Counted from the first letter of the stretch, positions 8,450 to 17,710 are shown. The stretch: 64,000 bases of DNA from Aquibacillus halophilus (GCF_009649745.1 NZ_WJNG01000006.1:62001-126000), one strand, 5' to 3'. Translations and numbers: made by a program. Notes: generated by a model not told the origin, from the sequence alone.

Positions 8450-9370
8450 ATGAAGAAAAATTCTTCATCAATTGTAAATAAAGACCCTAATTCAACTGAA
8501 CCAAATACAAGTTTAATCGCGGACATACAATCCCTTTTCAAAGCAATCGTACTGATATCCAATGTTCTTCCTGTTTTTACAGGTTTTTGGTTAGCGCTCT
8601 ATTTTACCGAAAGCTCCTTATTAGGAAATTGGGATCTACTTTTGTTAACAATCATCGGAAGCACGCTAATTATGGCAGGTGCTTTACTGCTTAATAATTG
8701 GTATGATGCCGATATTGATGCTGTCATGGAACGAACTAAAAATCGCCCGACTGTAACTGGGACGATTTCTTTAAAGGTTGTTTTGTGGATGGGTATAACC
8801 ATCAGTGTTCTAGGGCTGCTTCTTCTTCTCATGACAACTATTGAAGCTGCTATTTATGCTCTTGTGGGATGGGTTACTTATGTTGTGTTATACACGATGT
8901 GGTCCAAACGAAAATATACATTGAATACTGTAATTGGGAGTGTTTCTGGAGCCGTTACGCCATTGATTGGCTGGGCAGCAATTGATTCTGCTTTTCACAT
9001 TGTTCCGATTATCTTATTTTTGATTATCTTTATCTGGCAAATTCCTCATACCTTTGCAATAGCGATGAAAAAATCTGGAGAATATAAGGCTGCGGGGGTT
9101 GCGATGCTACCTGTTGTACATGGGTTTGCAATTACAAAACGCCAAATGGTTATTTACATTGCTTGCTTATTTCCGTTACCCTTTTTTATTCTATCGTTAG
9201 GCAACTTATTTATAATAGTGGCTACGTTACTTAATAGTGGGTGGTTAGCTCTTGGTATTACTGGATTTTTTACTAAAGATGATTTCCAATGGGCGCACCG
9301 GATGTTTTTGTATTCGGTAAATTACCTAATGATCTTGTTTGTAATGATGATCGTTGTAACCTTATTTTAA
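8450..9370 (+). CDS. ctaB: Protoheme IX farnesyltransferase (heme O synthase)
   Basis: UbiA-family prenyltransferase of 306 residues with about eight or nine membrane helices. It transfers farnesyl diphosphate to heme B to make heme O, the precursor of heme A for aa3-type oxidases. The first Asp-rich motif is NNWYDADIDAVMERTKNRP and the SKRKYTLNTVIGSVSGAVTP segment is typical of CtaB. I start at the ATG at 8450 because GAGGTG (8439-8444), which includes the alternative GTG at 8441, makes a good RBS for it. No ctaA or cytochrome oxidase genes are adjacent, so this may be a second copy. A strong two-way terminator follows. Confidence 0.88.
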   Translation: MKKNSSSIVNKDPNSTEPNTSLIADIQSLFKAIVLISNVLPVFTGFWLALYFTESSLLGNWDLLLLTIIGSTLIMAGALLLNNWYDADIDAVMERTKNRPTVTGTISLKVVLWMGITISVLGLLLLLMTTIEAAIYALVGWVTYVVLYTMWSKRKYTLNTVIGSVSGAVTPLIGWAAIDSAFHIVPIILFLIIFIWQIPHTFAIAMKKSGEYKAAGVAMLPVVHGFAITKRQMVIYIACLFPLPFFILSLGNLFIIVATLLNSGWLALGITGFFTKDDFQWAHRMFLYSVNYLMILFVMMIVVTLF

Positions 9371-9384
9371 ATTGATAGATTAAT

Positions 9385-9424
9385 AAAAAACTGGCAAGTA
9401 GACAGAATCTACTTGCCAGTTTTG
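9385..9424. terminator. Bidirectional terminator between ctaB and the EamA transporter
   Basis: Perfect hairpin ACTGGCAAGTAGA/TCTACTTGCCAGT flanked by an A-run on the left and T-run on the right; it serves the two convergent genes. Confidence 0.85.
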
Positions 9425-9448
9425 TTATTCCTTCAATTGAGAAGTGTC

Positions 9449-10378
9449 TTAACTAGCATTTCCTTTTGCGACAGGTGGTGCGACTATTTTTCGTTCAGTT
9501 GCAATCCAAACTAGTCCCAAAACAATAACTAGTCCTCCAAAAATTTGTGCTAATGAGATAGCTTCGTTAAAGAACAATACTCCTGCTACAGCAGCTGATG
9601 CTGGCACGAAATACCGGTAGAAGTTAGCCTTTGTTGCACCAACATGTTTCATTGATAAATTCCAAGCGACAAAGGCAAAAACAGTACATAAAATTACATT
9701 ATAGGCAATGGCACCCCATGTAATAGGGGAAAGTTGAGTCCACTCTATGCTTGACCACCCACCAAATGTAAAAGGAATCAAGAACAGAGATCCGAATAAT
9801 ATATACCAGGTTGTTACACGCATAGGTGAATATTTGTTCATCAGAGGCATACAAGCAAGATTGAATAGTGCCCCAATTAAACTAATACATAGTGCAAGAA
9901 TGTTACCAAGCATATACTCTGAACTAAGGTCGAATCCATCTTTTCCTCCAAGAATAATAAGGGTTACCCCTACTAACGCAACAAATCCACCGGTTGCTAA
10001 TCGAAGGGTCATTTTTTCTCGAGTAAATAGAGGAGCAAATAGAGCCGCAAAAATTGGCCACGGTGCTACGTTTAGTAAAGATGCGTTGGCTAGGGTCGTG
10101 AATTTGATTGCGTACATGACAAGTAATTCTAAAATTGTTACCCCAACGAAACCAATGACAGCTAGACGGATAAGGTCTTTTTTTTCTACTTTTATATTTC
10201 CCTCAGTAATTTTTAAAATGATAAATAAAAACGGTAGGGCTAATCCGAATCGAAGTAGTACGAAGATTTCGGCTGTAAAAACCTCCATTGCCCAGCGTGA
10301 AACGCCAAAATTGATACCCCATATGATTGATACTAAAATAAGTCCTAAGTAATAAATTAATTTCAATGTAAGATTCAT
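9449..10378 (-). CDS. EamA/DMT family transporter
   Basis: A 309-residue membrane protein with ten predicted helices in two EamA repeats; the second begins near AYNVILCTVFAFVAWNLSMK, and SIIWGINFGVSRWAM near the start is the typical first-helix signature. DMT exporters move amino acids, metabolites or drugs; substrate unknown. The RBS is weak (AATGG). It is convergent with ctaB across the terminator at 9385-9424. Confidence 0.88.
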   Translation of the reverse strand: MNLTLKLIYYLGLILVSIIWGINFGVSRWAMEVFTAEIFVLLRFGLALPFLFIILKITEGNIKVEKKDLIRLAVIGFVGVTILELLVMYAIKFTTLANASLLNVAPWPIFAALFAPLFTREKMTLRLATGGFVALVGVTLIILGGKDGFDLSSEYMLGNILALCISLIGALFNLACMPLMNKYSPMRVTTWYILFGSLFLIPFTFGGWSSIEWTQLSPITWGAIAYNVILCTVFAFVAWNLSMKHVGATKANFYRYFVPASAAVAGVLFFNEAISLAQIFGGLVIVLGLVWIATERKIVAPPVAKGNAS

Positions 10379-10556
10379 CCATTCGTGTGTAAGTAATATT
10401 TAGTAATTATCGCATGTTATTGAAGTGGTTACTACCTAAATGTATTAAATAGTTGTTAAGCTCCTTAGTATAAGTAATTTAAATAGTAAATTAATACATA
10501 ATAGTTTTCTTATCCTTGGAATGTATGTTTATAATGAATAAAAGGAGGCGTTAAAA

Positions 10557-10880
10557 ATGAGTACTAAAGATGAAAGACTTTATGCCATGTTAATTTATCT
10601 ACTTAGTTTCCCGTTTCCAATTCTTGCACCACTAATTATCTGGTTAATGAAAAGGGAAGAATCGGAATTTATTGAATATCATGGCAAGGAATATTTAAAT
10701 TTATTAATATCATACACGATTTACTTGACGGTAAGTGCTTTATCTCTACTACTTCTAATAGGGGTTGTACTGTTACCAGTTGTCGGTACTATGTTAGCTG
10801 TTTTTACTATTATTGCAGCAATAAAATCTTATAATGGTGAAAAATATCGAATACCACTAATTATCCGTTTTGTTAAGTAA
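10557..10880 (+). CDS. DUF4870 membrane protein, copy 1
   Basis: A 107-residue protein with about three helices. The DUF4870/Tic20-like signature is clear: MLIYLLSFPFPILAPLIIWL, then KREESEFIEYHGKEYLNL, then an aromatic-basic tail. It has AAAGGAGG and is followed by a terminator. A paralogue begins 175 bases downstream with nearly the same N-terminal half, so the pair arose by tandem duplication. The molecular role of the family is not established. Confidence 0.85.
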   Translation: MSTKDERLYAMLIYLLSFPFPILAPLIIWLMKREESEFIEYHGKEYLNLLISYTIYLTVSALSLLLLIGVVLLPVVGTMLAVFTIIAAIKSYNGEKYRIPLIIRFVK

Positions 10881-10910
10881 CTTATTATAACCTTGTGGAT
10901 TAAAAAATGG

Positions 10911-10940
10911 AGGCACTATCATCAATGATAGTGCCTTTTG
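10911..10940 (+). terminator. Terminator after DUF4870 copy 1
   Basis: Hairpin AGGCACTATCAT/ATGATAGTGCCT with a 2-base centre, followed by TTTT. Confidence 0.8.
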
Positions 10941-11055
10941 TTATGAAGTAAAGAGCATCTTAATTTTCCACTATGTTTAGAATCTGAAGTGGTACGGGAA
11001 TGGCTAACTATAAGGTTAACTACCGTTGATTGTAGTAAATAAAGGAGGAATTTTC

Positions 11056-11415
11056 ATGGTTTCTAAAGATGAAAAACTGTTTGGGATGTTAATCTATCTG
11101 ATTAGTTTCCCTTTCCCAATCCTCGGTCCATTGGTTATCTGGTTGATTAAAAGGGAAACGTCAGATTTTGTTAACTATCATGGGAAAGAATATTGGAATC
11201 TGTTCTTTTCTTATTTGATCTACTCTGTTGTAAGTGGTATTCTACTCCTTATTATTTATTTAATAGTAGGTAGCGGTTTAGCTATTTTTATAACTGCAGC
11301 CATACTGTTTTCAATAATTGGTTTACTGTTAACAATTTTCACTATCGTAGCAGCAGTGAAATCCTATCAAGGAGAAAAGTATCGCTTCCCACTTATACTA
11401 CATTTGATTAAGTAA
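11056..11415 (+). CDS. DUF4870 membrane protein, copy 2
   Basis: A 119-residue paralogue of the preceding gene. The start is the ATG at 11056, placed by AAAGGAGG at 11041-11047; the frame extends upstream to 11026 without an RBS. It shares the motif MLIYLISFPFPILGPLVIWL and the YHGKEYWNL core, but the middle helix is longer and more Gly/Ile-rich. Own promoter region and own terminator, so it is a single-gene unit. Function unknown. Confidence 0.85.
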   Translation: MVSKDEKLFGMLIYLISFPFPILGPLVIWLIKRETSDFVNYHGKEYWNLFFSYLIYSVVSGILLLIIYLIVGSGLAIFITAAILFSIIGLLLTIFTIVAAVKSYQGEKYRFPLILHLIK

Positions 11416-11432
11416 ATGGTTTAGTAACTAAA

Positions 11433-11463
11433 AAATCGGCACCAGAATTGGTGCCGATCTTTA
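11433..11463. terminator. Bidirectional terminator
   Basis: Hairpin ATCGGCACCA-GAAT-TGGTGCCGAT with A-run before and T-rich tail after, between the convergent DUF4870 and phosphoesterase genes. Confidence 0.85.
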
Positions 11464-11468
11464 TCTGT

Positions 11469-12188
11469 CTATAAGCTTCCTTTTCTAATAATGCTTTCCA
11501 TCATGTCCGTATTTGGGTAATTTACTTCTTTATATTTAGCGATTGTTTTTTCGAAATCATACGCTACTCGCTCAATCGAAGTACTGACACTGCCATCATT
11601 AATATCGACAATCGCGTAAGATGCTTTTGCCTGTCCATCAAATGGAAGGCCAACGCTACCAAGATTGATTATCGTTTTTCCGTTAATATATCTGATGTAT
11701 GGTTTATGAATGTGGCCATAAAGATAAATGTCCGCGGTCTTATCGGTCATCATTGTTTCTTCTATTTTATCATCAGCAGTATTTGGCAGTACCACATCAA
11801 ATAAGCTATTAGGTGTTGCATGAAAGGCATGGAATGAAATACCTTCTTCTTCAAATGCTAGTTCCGTGGGAAGATTAGCTAAATAATCAATATCAGTTTG
11901 AGCCAGTTGAGAAACAGTCCAATTACGCTCCTTGTTCATTAGTTCTAGTACTTTATTAGGTACTTCTCCTTCTTGTACTCCTCGGACAATCCATTCGTCA
12001 GCATTTCCCTTAATAACGGTTGTGTACAACTTTTGTATCAATTCAATTGAACGTTTGGGTTCTGGACCTCGATAAGCAATATCTCCCAGTACTAGTACTT
12101 TATCTACTTGTTTCTTGTTAATATTCTCAAGGACAGCTTCTAAGGCAATTGCATTTCCATGTATATCCGAAATAAAGGCTATTCTCAT
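11469..12188 (-). CDS. YfcE/MJ0936-like metallophosphoesterase
   Basis: A 239-residue cytosolic phosphoesterase of the small MJ0936/YfcE/PrpE-like class. Motifs in order: FISDIHGNAIALEAVL, VLGDIAYRGP, VIKGNADEWI, FHAFHATP and YLYGHIHKPYI. GNAD in place of GNHD is common in this subgroup (YfcE has GNCD). The substrate is unknown; relatives hydrolyse phosphodiesters or Ap4A-type nucleotides. RBS AGAGGAG is 9 bases before the ATG. It stands alone between two divergent or convergent units. Confidence 0.85.
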   Translation of the reverse strand: MRIAFISDIHGNAIALEAVLENINKKQVDKVLVLGDIAYRGPEPKRSIELIQKLYTTVIKGNADEWIVRGVQEGEVPNKVLELMNKERNWTVSQLAQTDIDYLANLPTELAFEEEGISFHAFHATPNSLFDVVLPNTADDKIEETMMTDKTADIYLYGHIHKPYIRYINGKTIINLGSVGLPFDGQAKASYAIVDINDGSVSTSIERVAYDFEKTIAKYKEVNYPNTDMMESIIRKGSL

Positions 12189-12255
12189 TGTAAACGCTCC
12201 TCTTTTAGCTTTTCTTTCATCATATCATTAATTGATGGTGAGGTTAAAGGGAATG

Positions 12256-12291
12256 AAAAATGGACACCTTTTTGGAAAAAGGCATCCATTC
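12256..12291 (-). terminator. Possible weak terminator after the MFS gene
   Basis: Imperfect inverted repeat ATGGACACCTTTTT/AAAAAGGCATCCAT just beyond the MFS stop; mismatches in the stem make it a weak call. Confidence 0.35.
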
Positions 12292-12293
12292 TG

Positions 12294-13490
12294 TTAGCTT
12301 ATTGAATTTTGAATTCTATTTGTTCTAATCAACAACACTACATATAGCACCATGGATAGAAACACAGAAATTGCTGATCCAAGGTAGATGTAGCTATAAC
12401 CGAATAAATAGGCTATTTGTCCGAATGCAATGGCTCCAATGCCGACACCAAGGTCAAAAAAGGAGAAAAATGTTGCATTTGCCATTCCTTTTCGATTATT
12501 AGGAGCCTTCTCAACAGACCAAGCTTGTAATGCTGGTTGTACGCTTCCAAACCCTAAGCCATAAAGAGCTGCTGCGATATAGAGCACGAGTGAATTGGGA
12601 AGCCATACTAGAAGGAGCATCGCTAGCAGAATCATGAAAGTTCCTGGTAAAAAAACTATTAGATGCCCTTTTAAATCATATATTTTACCGGCAAACGATC
12701 TTGATATCATCAAAAAAATTGCAAAGAGTAAGAAGTACATTTCGATGCCATCAATCCCTTCGGCAGCAGTGTACAGTGGAAGAAAAGAAGCAAGGCCACC
12801 GAAAGTAACTGTAATGAAGAATAATAGGACAGAGGGTTGGATTGCACTTTTTTCGAAAATATCAAATTTAGGAGCAACCGATTTATGTTCCGATTTTTCT
12901 ACTTTTTTATATTTTATTTGAGAAGATAACAGTAAGGCAACCGCACCTAGAGCAGCACAAATTAAGAAAAGCTGAGGAAATGAAATGTGGCCAACTAGTG
13001 TTAACCCTAATGCTGGACCGAACGCGAGGGCAATGTTGCCGGATAAACCGAAATAACCCATCCCTTCCCCACGTCGCTTAGGTGGAATCAAATCTGTTGC
13101 AATTGTACCTGTAGCAGTTGTCGAAAATCCCCACCCTATTCCTTGAACAATTCGCATCATAAATAGAAAGGCAATACTTGGAACAATTGCGTACGAACCG
13201 ACGGAAAGCACGAAAATAGCTAATCCAATCATGTAAACAAACTGTCTACCCTTAGATTCTAATGAGTGACCAGCATATGGCCGGAAAATTAACGCAGAGA
13301 AAGTGAAAATACCTGTAATAACACCAATTAATTGATCACTTCCACCTAAATGTTGTACAAATAATGGAAGTGTGGGAAGTGTCATCTGAAAACCTAAGAA
13401 AATAAAAAAGTTTGCCATGCAGATGAGGGCAAAGTCTTTTGTCCAAATTTTATCATCCTTTACATGGGGTTTTTCAATTGTTTTTTCCAT
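12294..13490 (-). CDS. MFS transporter
   Basis: A 398-residue twelve-helix major facilitator, drug-efflux-like. The first-loop signature is degenerate (GHSLESKGRQFVYMIG), and motif C is seen as GYFGLSGNIALAFGPALG. Substrate unknown. A strong RBS (GAAGGAAGGGG) precedes the ATG. It stands alone; the 368-base region upstream separates it from the divergent QueC-like gene. Confidence 0.88.
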   Translation of the reverse strand: MEKTIEKPHVKDDKIWTKDFALICMANFFIFLGFQMTLPTLPLFVQHLGGSDQLIGVITGIFTFSALIFRPYAGHSLESKGRQFVYMIGLAIFVLSVGSYAIVPSIAFLFMMRIVQGIGWGFSTTATGTIATDLIPPKRRGEGMGYFGLSGNIALAFGPALGLTLVGHISFPQLFLICAALGAVALLLSSQIKYKKVEKSEHKSVAPKFDIFEKSAIQPSVLLFFITVTFGGLASFLPLYTAAEGIDGIEMYFLLFAIFLMISRSFAGKIYDLKGHLIVFLPGTFMILLAMLLLVWLPNSLVLYIAAALYGLGFGSVQPALQAWSVEKAPNNRKGMANATFFSFFDLGVGIGAIAFGQIAYLFGYSYIYLGSAISVFLSMVLYVVLLIRTNRIQNSIS

Positions 13491-13858
13491 TATGTTTTAC
13501 CCCTTCCTTCGACACTCGAAATATATTATACAAGAGAAATAGTTAGGTGTCACGAGGTTAATTTATCTAGTTAAAGAGTAAGTTTTTAAAAATACCTTTC
13601 GTATCAGAATAAAACGAACAAAACAAGATAATATTCTCTATTGAGAATGTTATGAAGTTATAGTATTATTAATAGAGATACTTATTCTGGATTTTCTGTT
13701 TTTTTGCTCTTTATGTTCTTTATCAAGAACAAGTGTTGATAGTTACATAGATTGGTAGTTATTTGCTTGATTTCTAGAGGGATGTAAAAACCCTACCACA
13801 TTGATGCTTTTAAAACGCTAATGATCGGAGTTACTATTTTTGAAGGGAAGTGTGTTAA
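13491..13858. other. Divergent intergenic region with an 11-bp inverted repeat
   Basis: No gene seen. It holds the promoters of the MFS gene (leftward) and the QueC-like gene (rightward). The main structure is an imperfect inverted repeat at 13628-13653: ATAATATTCTC, loop TATT, GAGAATGTTAT, ten of eleven positions matching. A TAGTATTATT stretch just downstream could be part of a promoter. Confidence 0.5.
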
Positions 13859-15184
13859 ATGAAATCACAAATCATTGTTGATAAAGTTACCGTCATAAAC
13901 AGGGAGTTGATTGTCCATTATCATTGTAAGGGCGAAATTGCTAATTATATCAATGGTAATAGATTTGTAGCAAAATATGATAGTGATATCAAAAATGTAC
14001 CTGAAAGTTTGTTGATTATTCCTTTTCTAGCAAATGTTACTCCAATAGCGTGGGTTACCAATTCTATTATTTATTGTGGACAAGTAGATTTGCAGTTTTA
14101 TAAGAGTCTAAATGTGCTGAAAGATTACTTTAAAAGCATGTATCCAAGCTTTTTATGTGAAAGTGATTTGACTCCTAATCTTATTATTAATAATGATACG
14201 CATCTTAAGGAAAACTCTAAGTCTGCTCTTTTCTTTAATAATGGGATTGCCTCGGTAGCGTCATCCATTCAGAGAAGAGATGATGAGCCTCTATTGATTT
14301 CAGTATGGGGTGCGGAAACAGAAGTGACTAATCAGGAAGCATGGCAGGCTGTATCAGAGGAGTTAAGGAATTTTGCTACTAGTTTTGATACCAAGGTAAG
14401 TGTAATTAAATCCAATTTCAGAGATATGATTAACTATGAAGAATTGAATGGATCATTTGAGGAATTGATTGGTGGCCATTGGTGGACTAAAATTCAACAT
14501 GATCTAGGAATAATTGGATTGTCCGCACCACTTGCTTATCATCATCAAATAACAAAGCTTTATATCGGTGCAACTCATCAACCTTCTTTTATAAGTCCAT
14601 TCGGTTCAGATATAGAAATAGAGAGTAATATAAGCTGGGGAAGTGACTTACTTCAAGTCTTCCCACAGGGATATGTATTGACTAGACATGAAAAGATAGC
14701 TTTAATAAGCAACTATATAAAGACGTATGATTCTACTTTGAAAATTAAAGCGTGCCAAAACACTCAAATAAGTCATAATTGTTCCAACTGTGAGAAATGC
14801 ATTAGAACGATGATATCAATGTTGTTAGAGGGACTAGACCCTTCGAAGCACGGGTTTAAGCATGTTGATGCGACAACCCTTGATAGAATGCGCCATCACC
14901 TCGAAAATGATGGTGTGGTAACTCCAGAAAATTTATTTCACTATAAGGAGATTCAGAGTCATATTCCATCAAAAAAAGAGGGACTAACTGTATTTACATT
15001 AGACTTTTTTAATTGGTTTGAGCAAACTAATTTTAAAAGGGTTACTAATAAATTAAGACGTAAGGAAATAATCATTTATTATAAAAATAAGACAAAGAGC
15101 AAGGTCGGTACTATTGTAAATACTAGTAAGGGACAGGATATCCTTAGGAAGTTAAAAAATAAAAAAAACAACAAGGAATTATAA
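13859..15184 (+). CDS. QueC-like PP-loop superfamily protein with degenerate ATP loop
   Basis: A 441-residue protein that I cannot name. The C-terminal half carries Cys299-x8-Cys308-x2-Cys311-x2-Cys314 (in HNCSNCEKCIRTM), the zinc-site spacing of QueC (7-cyano-7-deazaguanine synthase). A conserved-looking block precedes it: ELIGGHWWTKIQHDLGII and GATHQPSFISPFGSD. At the expected PP-loop position (127-132) the sequence is NNGIAS inside ALFFNNGIASVASS, where SGGxDS would be expected. Residues 1-120 form an additional N-terminal domain. Relatives occur near polysaccharide and natural-product genes. Ligase-type chemistry is possible only if the altered loop still binds ATP. GAAGGGAAG is the RBS; single-gene unit. 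Confidence 0.6.
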   Translation: MKSQIIVDKVTVINRELIVHYHCKGEIANYINGNRFVAKYDSDIKNVPESLLIIPFLANVTPIAWVTNSIIYCGQVDLQFYKSLNVLKDYFKSMYPSFLCESDLTPNLIINNDTHLKENSKSALFFNNGIASVASSIQRRDDEPLLISVWGAETEVTNQEAWQAVSEELRNFATSFDTKVSVIKSNFRDMINYEELNGSFEELIGGHWWTKIQHDLGIIGLSAPLAYHHQITKLYIGATHQPSFISPFGSDIEIESNISWGSDLLQVFPQGYVLTRHEKIALISNYIKTYDSTLKIKACQNTQISHNCSNCEKCIRTMISMLLEGLDPSKHGFKHVDATTLDRMRHHLENDGVVTPENLFHYKEIQSHIPSKKEGLTVFTLDFFNWFEQTNFKRVTNKLRRKEIIIYYKNKTKSKVGTIVNTSKGQDILRKLKNKKNNKEL

Positions 15185-15193
15185 GTTAGGTAT

Positions 15194-15240
15194 TAACTCG
15201 TTAAGTCGCCCTTTCATTGGTGTGATAACGGGTTTTTTAT
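15194..15240 (+). terminator. Possible terminator after the QueC-like gene
   Basis: TTAACTCGTTA pairs partly with ATAACGGGTT across a long loop and is followed by TTTTTT. Confidence 0.4.
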
Positions 15241-15430
15241 TTTGGTTTTTAGACTTTTTCATCTGAATTTCCCTTTATCCTAGAAACTTTATTCAAGGTC
15301 TTAATCAATTTTGAGCTGTATCGGGGATAATGCCTTAAAAAAGTTTATTGGAAATTCAGGACTATATATTTGTTAAAAGAGGTATACGTGTTATAAGTAG
15401 TCAAATTAATTCTATCTCCAACAGAAATAC

Positions 15431-15447
15431 GTATCCAACATGGATAC
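15431..15447 (+). promoter_or_regulatory. Inverted repeat just upstream of aconitase 1
   Basis: GTATCC-AACAT-GGATAC, 6-bp perfect arms, immediately before the RBS of the gene at 15469. It may be an operator or a short mRNA hairpin; regulator unknown. Confidence 0.4.
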
Positions 15448-15468
15448 CCCAAAAAAAGGAGGGACAAC

Positions 15469-17427
15469 ATGAAATTAAATGTAACGCAAAAGCTGATTAA
15501 AGATCATTTAGTATCTGGTGAGATGACACCGGGCAGTGAAATTGGACTGAAAATCGATCAAACATTAACGCAGGATGCAACCGGTACAATGGTGATGCTG
15601 GAACTAGAAGCAATGGGGTTGGATTATGCGAAGACAGAAGCATCTGCTCAATATGTTGATCATAATCTAATTCAGGTTGATAGTAAAAACCCTGATGACC
15701 ATCTGTTTTTGCAAAGTGCAGCAAAACGTTTTGGATTATATTATAGCCGCCCAGGAAATGGAGTTAGCCACCCTGTACATATGCAGAGATTAGCTAAGCC
15801 CGGCAAAACATTGCTTGGTTCTGATAGCCATACATGTGCAAATGGATGTATGGGGATGTTGGCGATGGGAGCAGGTGGTATTGATGTAGCAATGGCAATT
15901 GCGGGAGAGCCATTTTATGTGAAAATGCCAGAGGTTTGGGGTGTAAAATTAACCGGAGAATTACCAGATTGGGTAGGAGCAAAGGATGTCATTTTCGAGC
16001 TGTTGCGGCGCCATGATGTTAAAGGAGGTATTGGTAAAGTAATTGAGTATTATGGTCCTGGATTGAAGAATTTAAATGCGATGGATCGCCATGTAATCGC
16101 AAATATGGGCGCTGAGCTTGGTGCGACTGGGACTGTCTTTCCATCGGACAAAAAAATTAAAAAGTTTTTGAGGGATCAAGGACGTGAAGAGGATTGGATT
16201 AAATTGAAGGCCGATAAAGGTGCCAGGTATGACATTGATGAAGAAATCAATTTATCGGAACTAGAACCACTCGTTGCTAAACCATCCAGTCCAGGCAATG
16301 TCGTTCCGGTAAGTGAGGTTGCAGGAGAGCCAATCTACCAATCTTATATCGGGTCTTCAGCAAATCCAGGATTTCTAGATTTTGCTATGGTTGCCGAAAT
16401 CGTAAAAGGAAAGCAGGTTGCAGATGGTGTATCACTTGATGTGAATCCAACCTCTCGGCAAATGTTGACTAATTTAGTGCAAGAAGGGCATCTAGCAAGC
16501 TTACTCCAAGCCGGATCACGATTACATCAAGCCGGGTGCAATGGCTGTATCGGCATGGGGCAAGCGCCAGCTACTGGACGTAACAGCTTGAGAACAACGC
16601 CGCGTAACTTTCCAGGCAGGTCGGGTACGAGAGAAGACAGTGTCTTTTTATGTGGTCCTGAGATTGCTGCTGCCTCAGCGTTAACAGGTGTGATTACAGA
16701 TCCAAGAACACTTGAGATGGACTACCCACAATTAAAAAATCCTAAGAATCCAAAGATAGACAACAATCTATTGGATGAACCATTACCACCTGAAAAGGCG
16801 AGAGAAGTAGAGTTATATAAAGGGCCCAATATTGCTTCAATCCCAGAGATGGACGAATTACCAGATTATTTAGAGGTACCAATTCTCTTGAAAATGGGTG
16901 ATAACATCTCGACGGATGAAATATTAGCAGGTGGTGCTCGTGTTCTTCCGTTTAGGAGTAACTTACCAGAAATCAGCAAGTTTTGCTTTGAAATCATCGA
17001 CGAAACATACTATGACAGTGGCATGAATACACGTAATCACGGTGGTCATGCGGTTGTCGGCGGCTTTAACTATGGTCAAGGATCAAGCCGAGAGCATGCA
17101 GCTCTAGCGCCAAGGTTTTTAGGATTACGGATTGCATTAGTAAAAGACTTTGCTCGAATCCATTGGCAAAATCTTGTTAACTTTGGTGTTGTACCAATAA
17201 CATTTGTAAATGAAGGGGATTACGACAAATTAGAGCAAGGGGATGTGCTCAAGTTCACCAACCTAAGAGATACAATTAAGCAAACAAGTGAATTTACTAT
17301 CACTGTTAAAGAAAAGGGAGATGAGATAGCTGTACGTCATGCATTATCAGAAAGACAAGTGGATATGATGCTACATGGCGGCTTAATTAACTGGATGAAG
17401 GAAAGAAAGATACAGAATAACAAATAG
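15469..17427 (+). CDS. Aconitate hydratase, short (Aquifex-type) form, copy 1
   Basis: A 652-residue aconitase-superfamily enzyme interconverting citrate and isocitrate or a homologous tricarboxylate. The three [4Fe-4S] cysteines are Cys123 (SDSHTCANG), Cys357 and Cys360 (AGCNGCIGMG). The swivel domain shows NYGQGSSREHAALAPRFLGL and KDFARIHWQNLVNFG. The length is well below the roughly 900 residues of Bacillus CitB and fits the shorter 'Aquifex type' aconitase group. RBS AAAAGGAGGG. A second copy lies at 32066-34027. Having two short copies suggests a role beyond, or conditional to, the main TCA cycle; a related substrate such as methyl- or homoaconitate is possible. Confidence 0.88.
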   Translation: MKLNVTQKLIKDHLVSGEMTPGSEIGLKIDQTLTQDATGTMVMLELEAMGLDYAKTEASAQYVDHNLIQVDSKNPDDHLFLQSAAKRFGLYYSRPGNGVSHPVHMQRLAKPGKTLLGSDSHTCANGCMGMLAMGAGGIDVAMAIAGEPFYVKMPEVWGVKLTGELPDWVGAKDVIFELLRRHDVKGGIGKVIEYYGPGLKNLNAMDRHVIANMGAELGATGTVFPSDKKIKKFLRDQGREEDWIKLKADKGARYDIDEEINLSELEPLVAKPSSPGNVVPVSEVAGEPIYQSYIGSSANPGFLDFAMVAEIVKGKQVADGVSLDVNPTSRQMLTNLVQEGHLASLLQAGSRLHQAGCNGCIGMGQAPATGRNSLRTTPRNFPGRSGTREDSVFLCGPEIAAASALTGVITDPRTLEMDYPQLKNPKNPKIDNNLLDEPLPPEKAREVELYKGPNIASIPEMDELPDYLEVPILLKMGDNISTDEILAGGARVLPFRSNLPEISKFCFEIIDETYYDSGMNTRNHGGHAVVGGFNYGQGSSREHAALAPRFLGLRIALVKDFARIHWQNLVNFGVVPITFVNEGDYDKLEQGDVLKFTNLRDTIKQTSEFTITVKEKGDEIAVRHALSERQVDMMLHGGLINWMKERKIQNNK

Positions 17428-17442
17428 TCTAGACAGAATTGT

Positions 17443-17475
17443 AAAGCAACCAATGATTTTCATTGGTTGCTTTTG
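17443..17475. terminator. Bidirectional terminator
   Basis: Hairpin AAAGCAACCAATG/CATTGGTTGCTTT with T-run, between aconitase 1 and the convergent TM2 gene. Confidence 0.85.
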
Positions 17476-17491
17476 TTGATGTTATATAGTC

Positions 17492-17710
17492 TTACTTTTG
17501 ATTCAGTTTTTCTGCTACCTTGTAAGCATCAACCATTCCCCAAATCCATAGGATAGGGGTTGTAATGAACCCAATAAGGACAAACATCAAAAGCCCTGAA
17601 ATAGCATAGGCAACAATAAATCCGACTCCTTTACCGATTTGGCCGTTATAAATTTGTCCAAGTCCACAAAATAAAAAAGATAATACCGCCGCTAAACCTG
17701 AATTCTTCAT
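17492..17710 (-). CDS. TM2-domain small membrane protein
   Basis: A 72-residue protein with the TM2 pattern: a first helix with AAVLSFLFCGLGQIYNGQIG, a second helix and the WGMVDAYKVAEKL end. I start at the ATG at 17710; the upstream GTG at 17719 is part of the RBS GAGGTG. TM2 proteins are widespread, and their role is unclear. Single-gene unit, convergent with aconitase 1. Confidence 0.82.
   Translation of the reverse strand: MKNSGLAAVLSFLFCGLGQIYNGQIGKGVGFIVAYAISGLLMFVLIGFITTPILWIWGMVDAYKVAEKLNQK

Noticed and set aside
9747-10352. 201-codon plus-strand ORF
   Set aside because: Exactly antisense to the EamA transporter; low-complexity, basic shadow translation.
13628-13653. Fur box before the QueC-like gene
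   Set aside because: The repeat does not follow the GATAAT-type Fur unit; only the palindromic form is supported.
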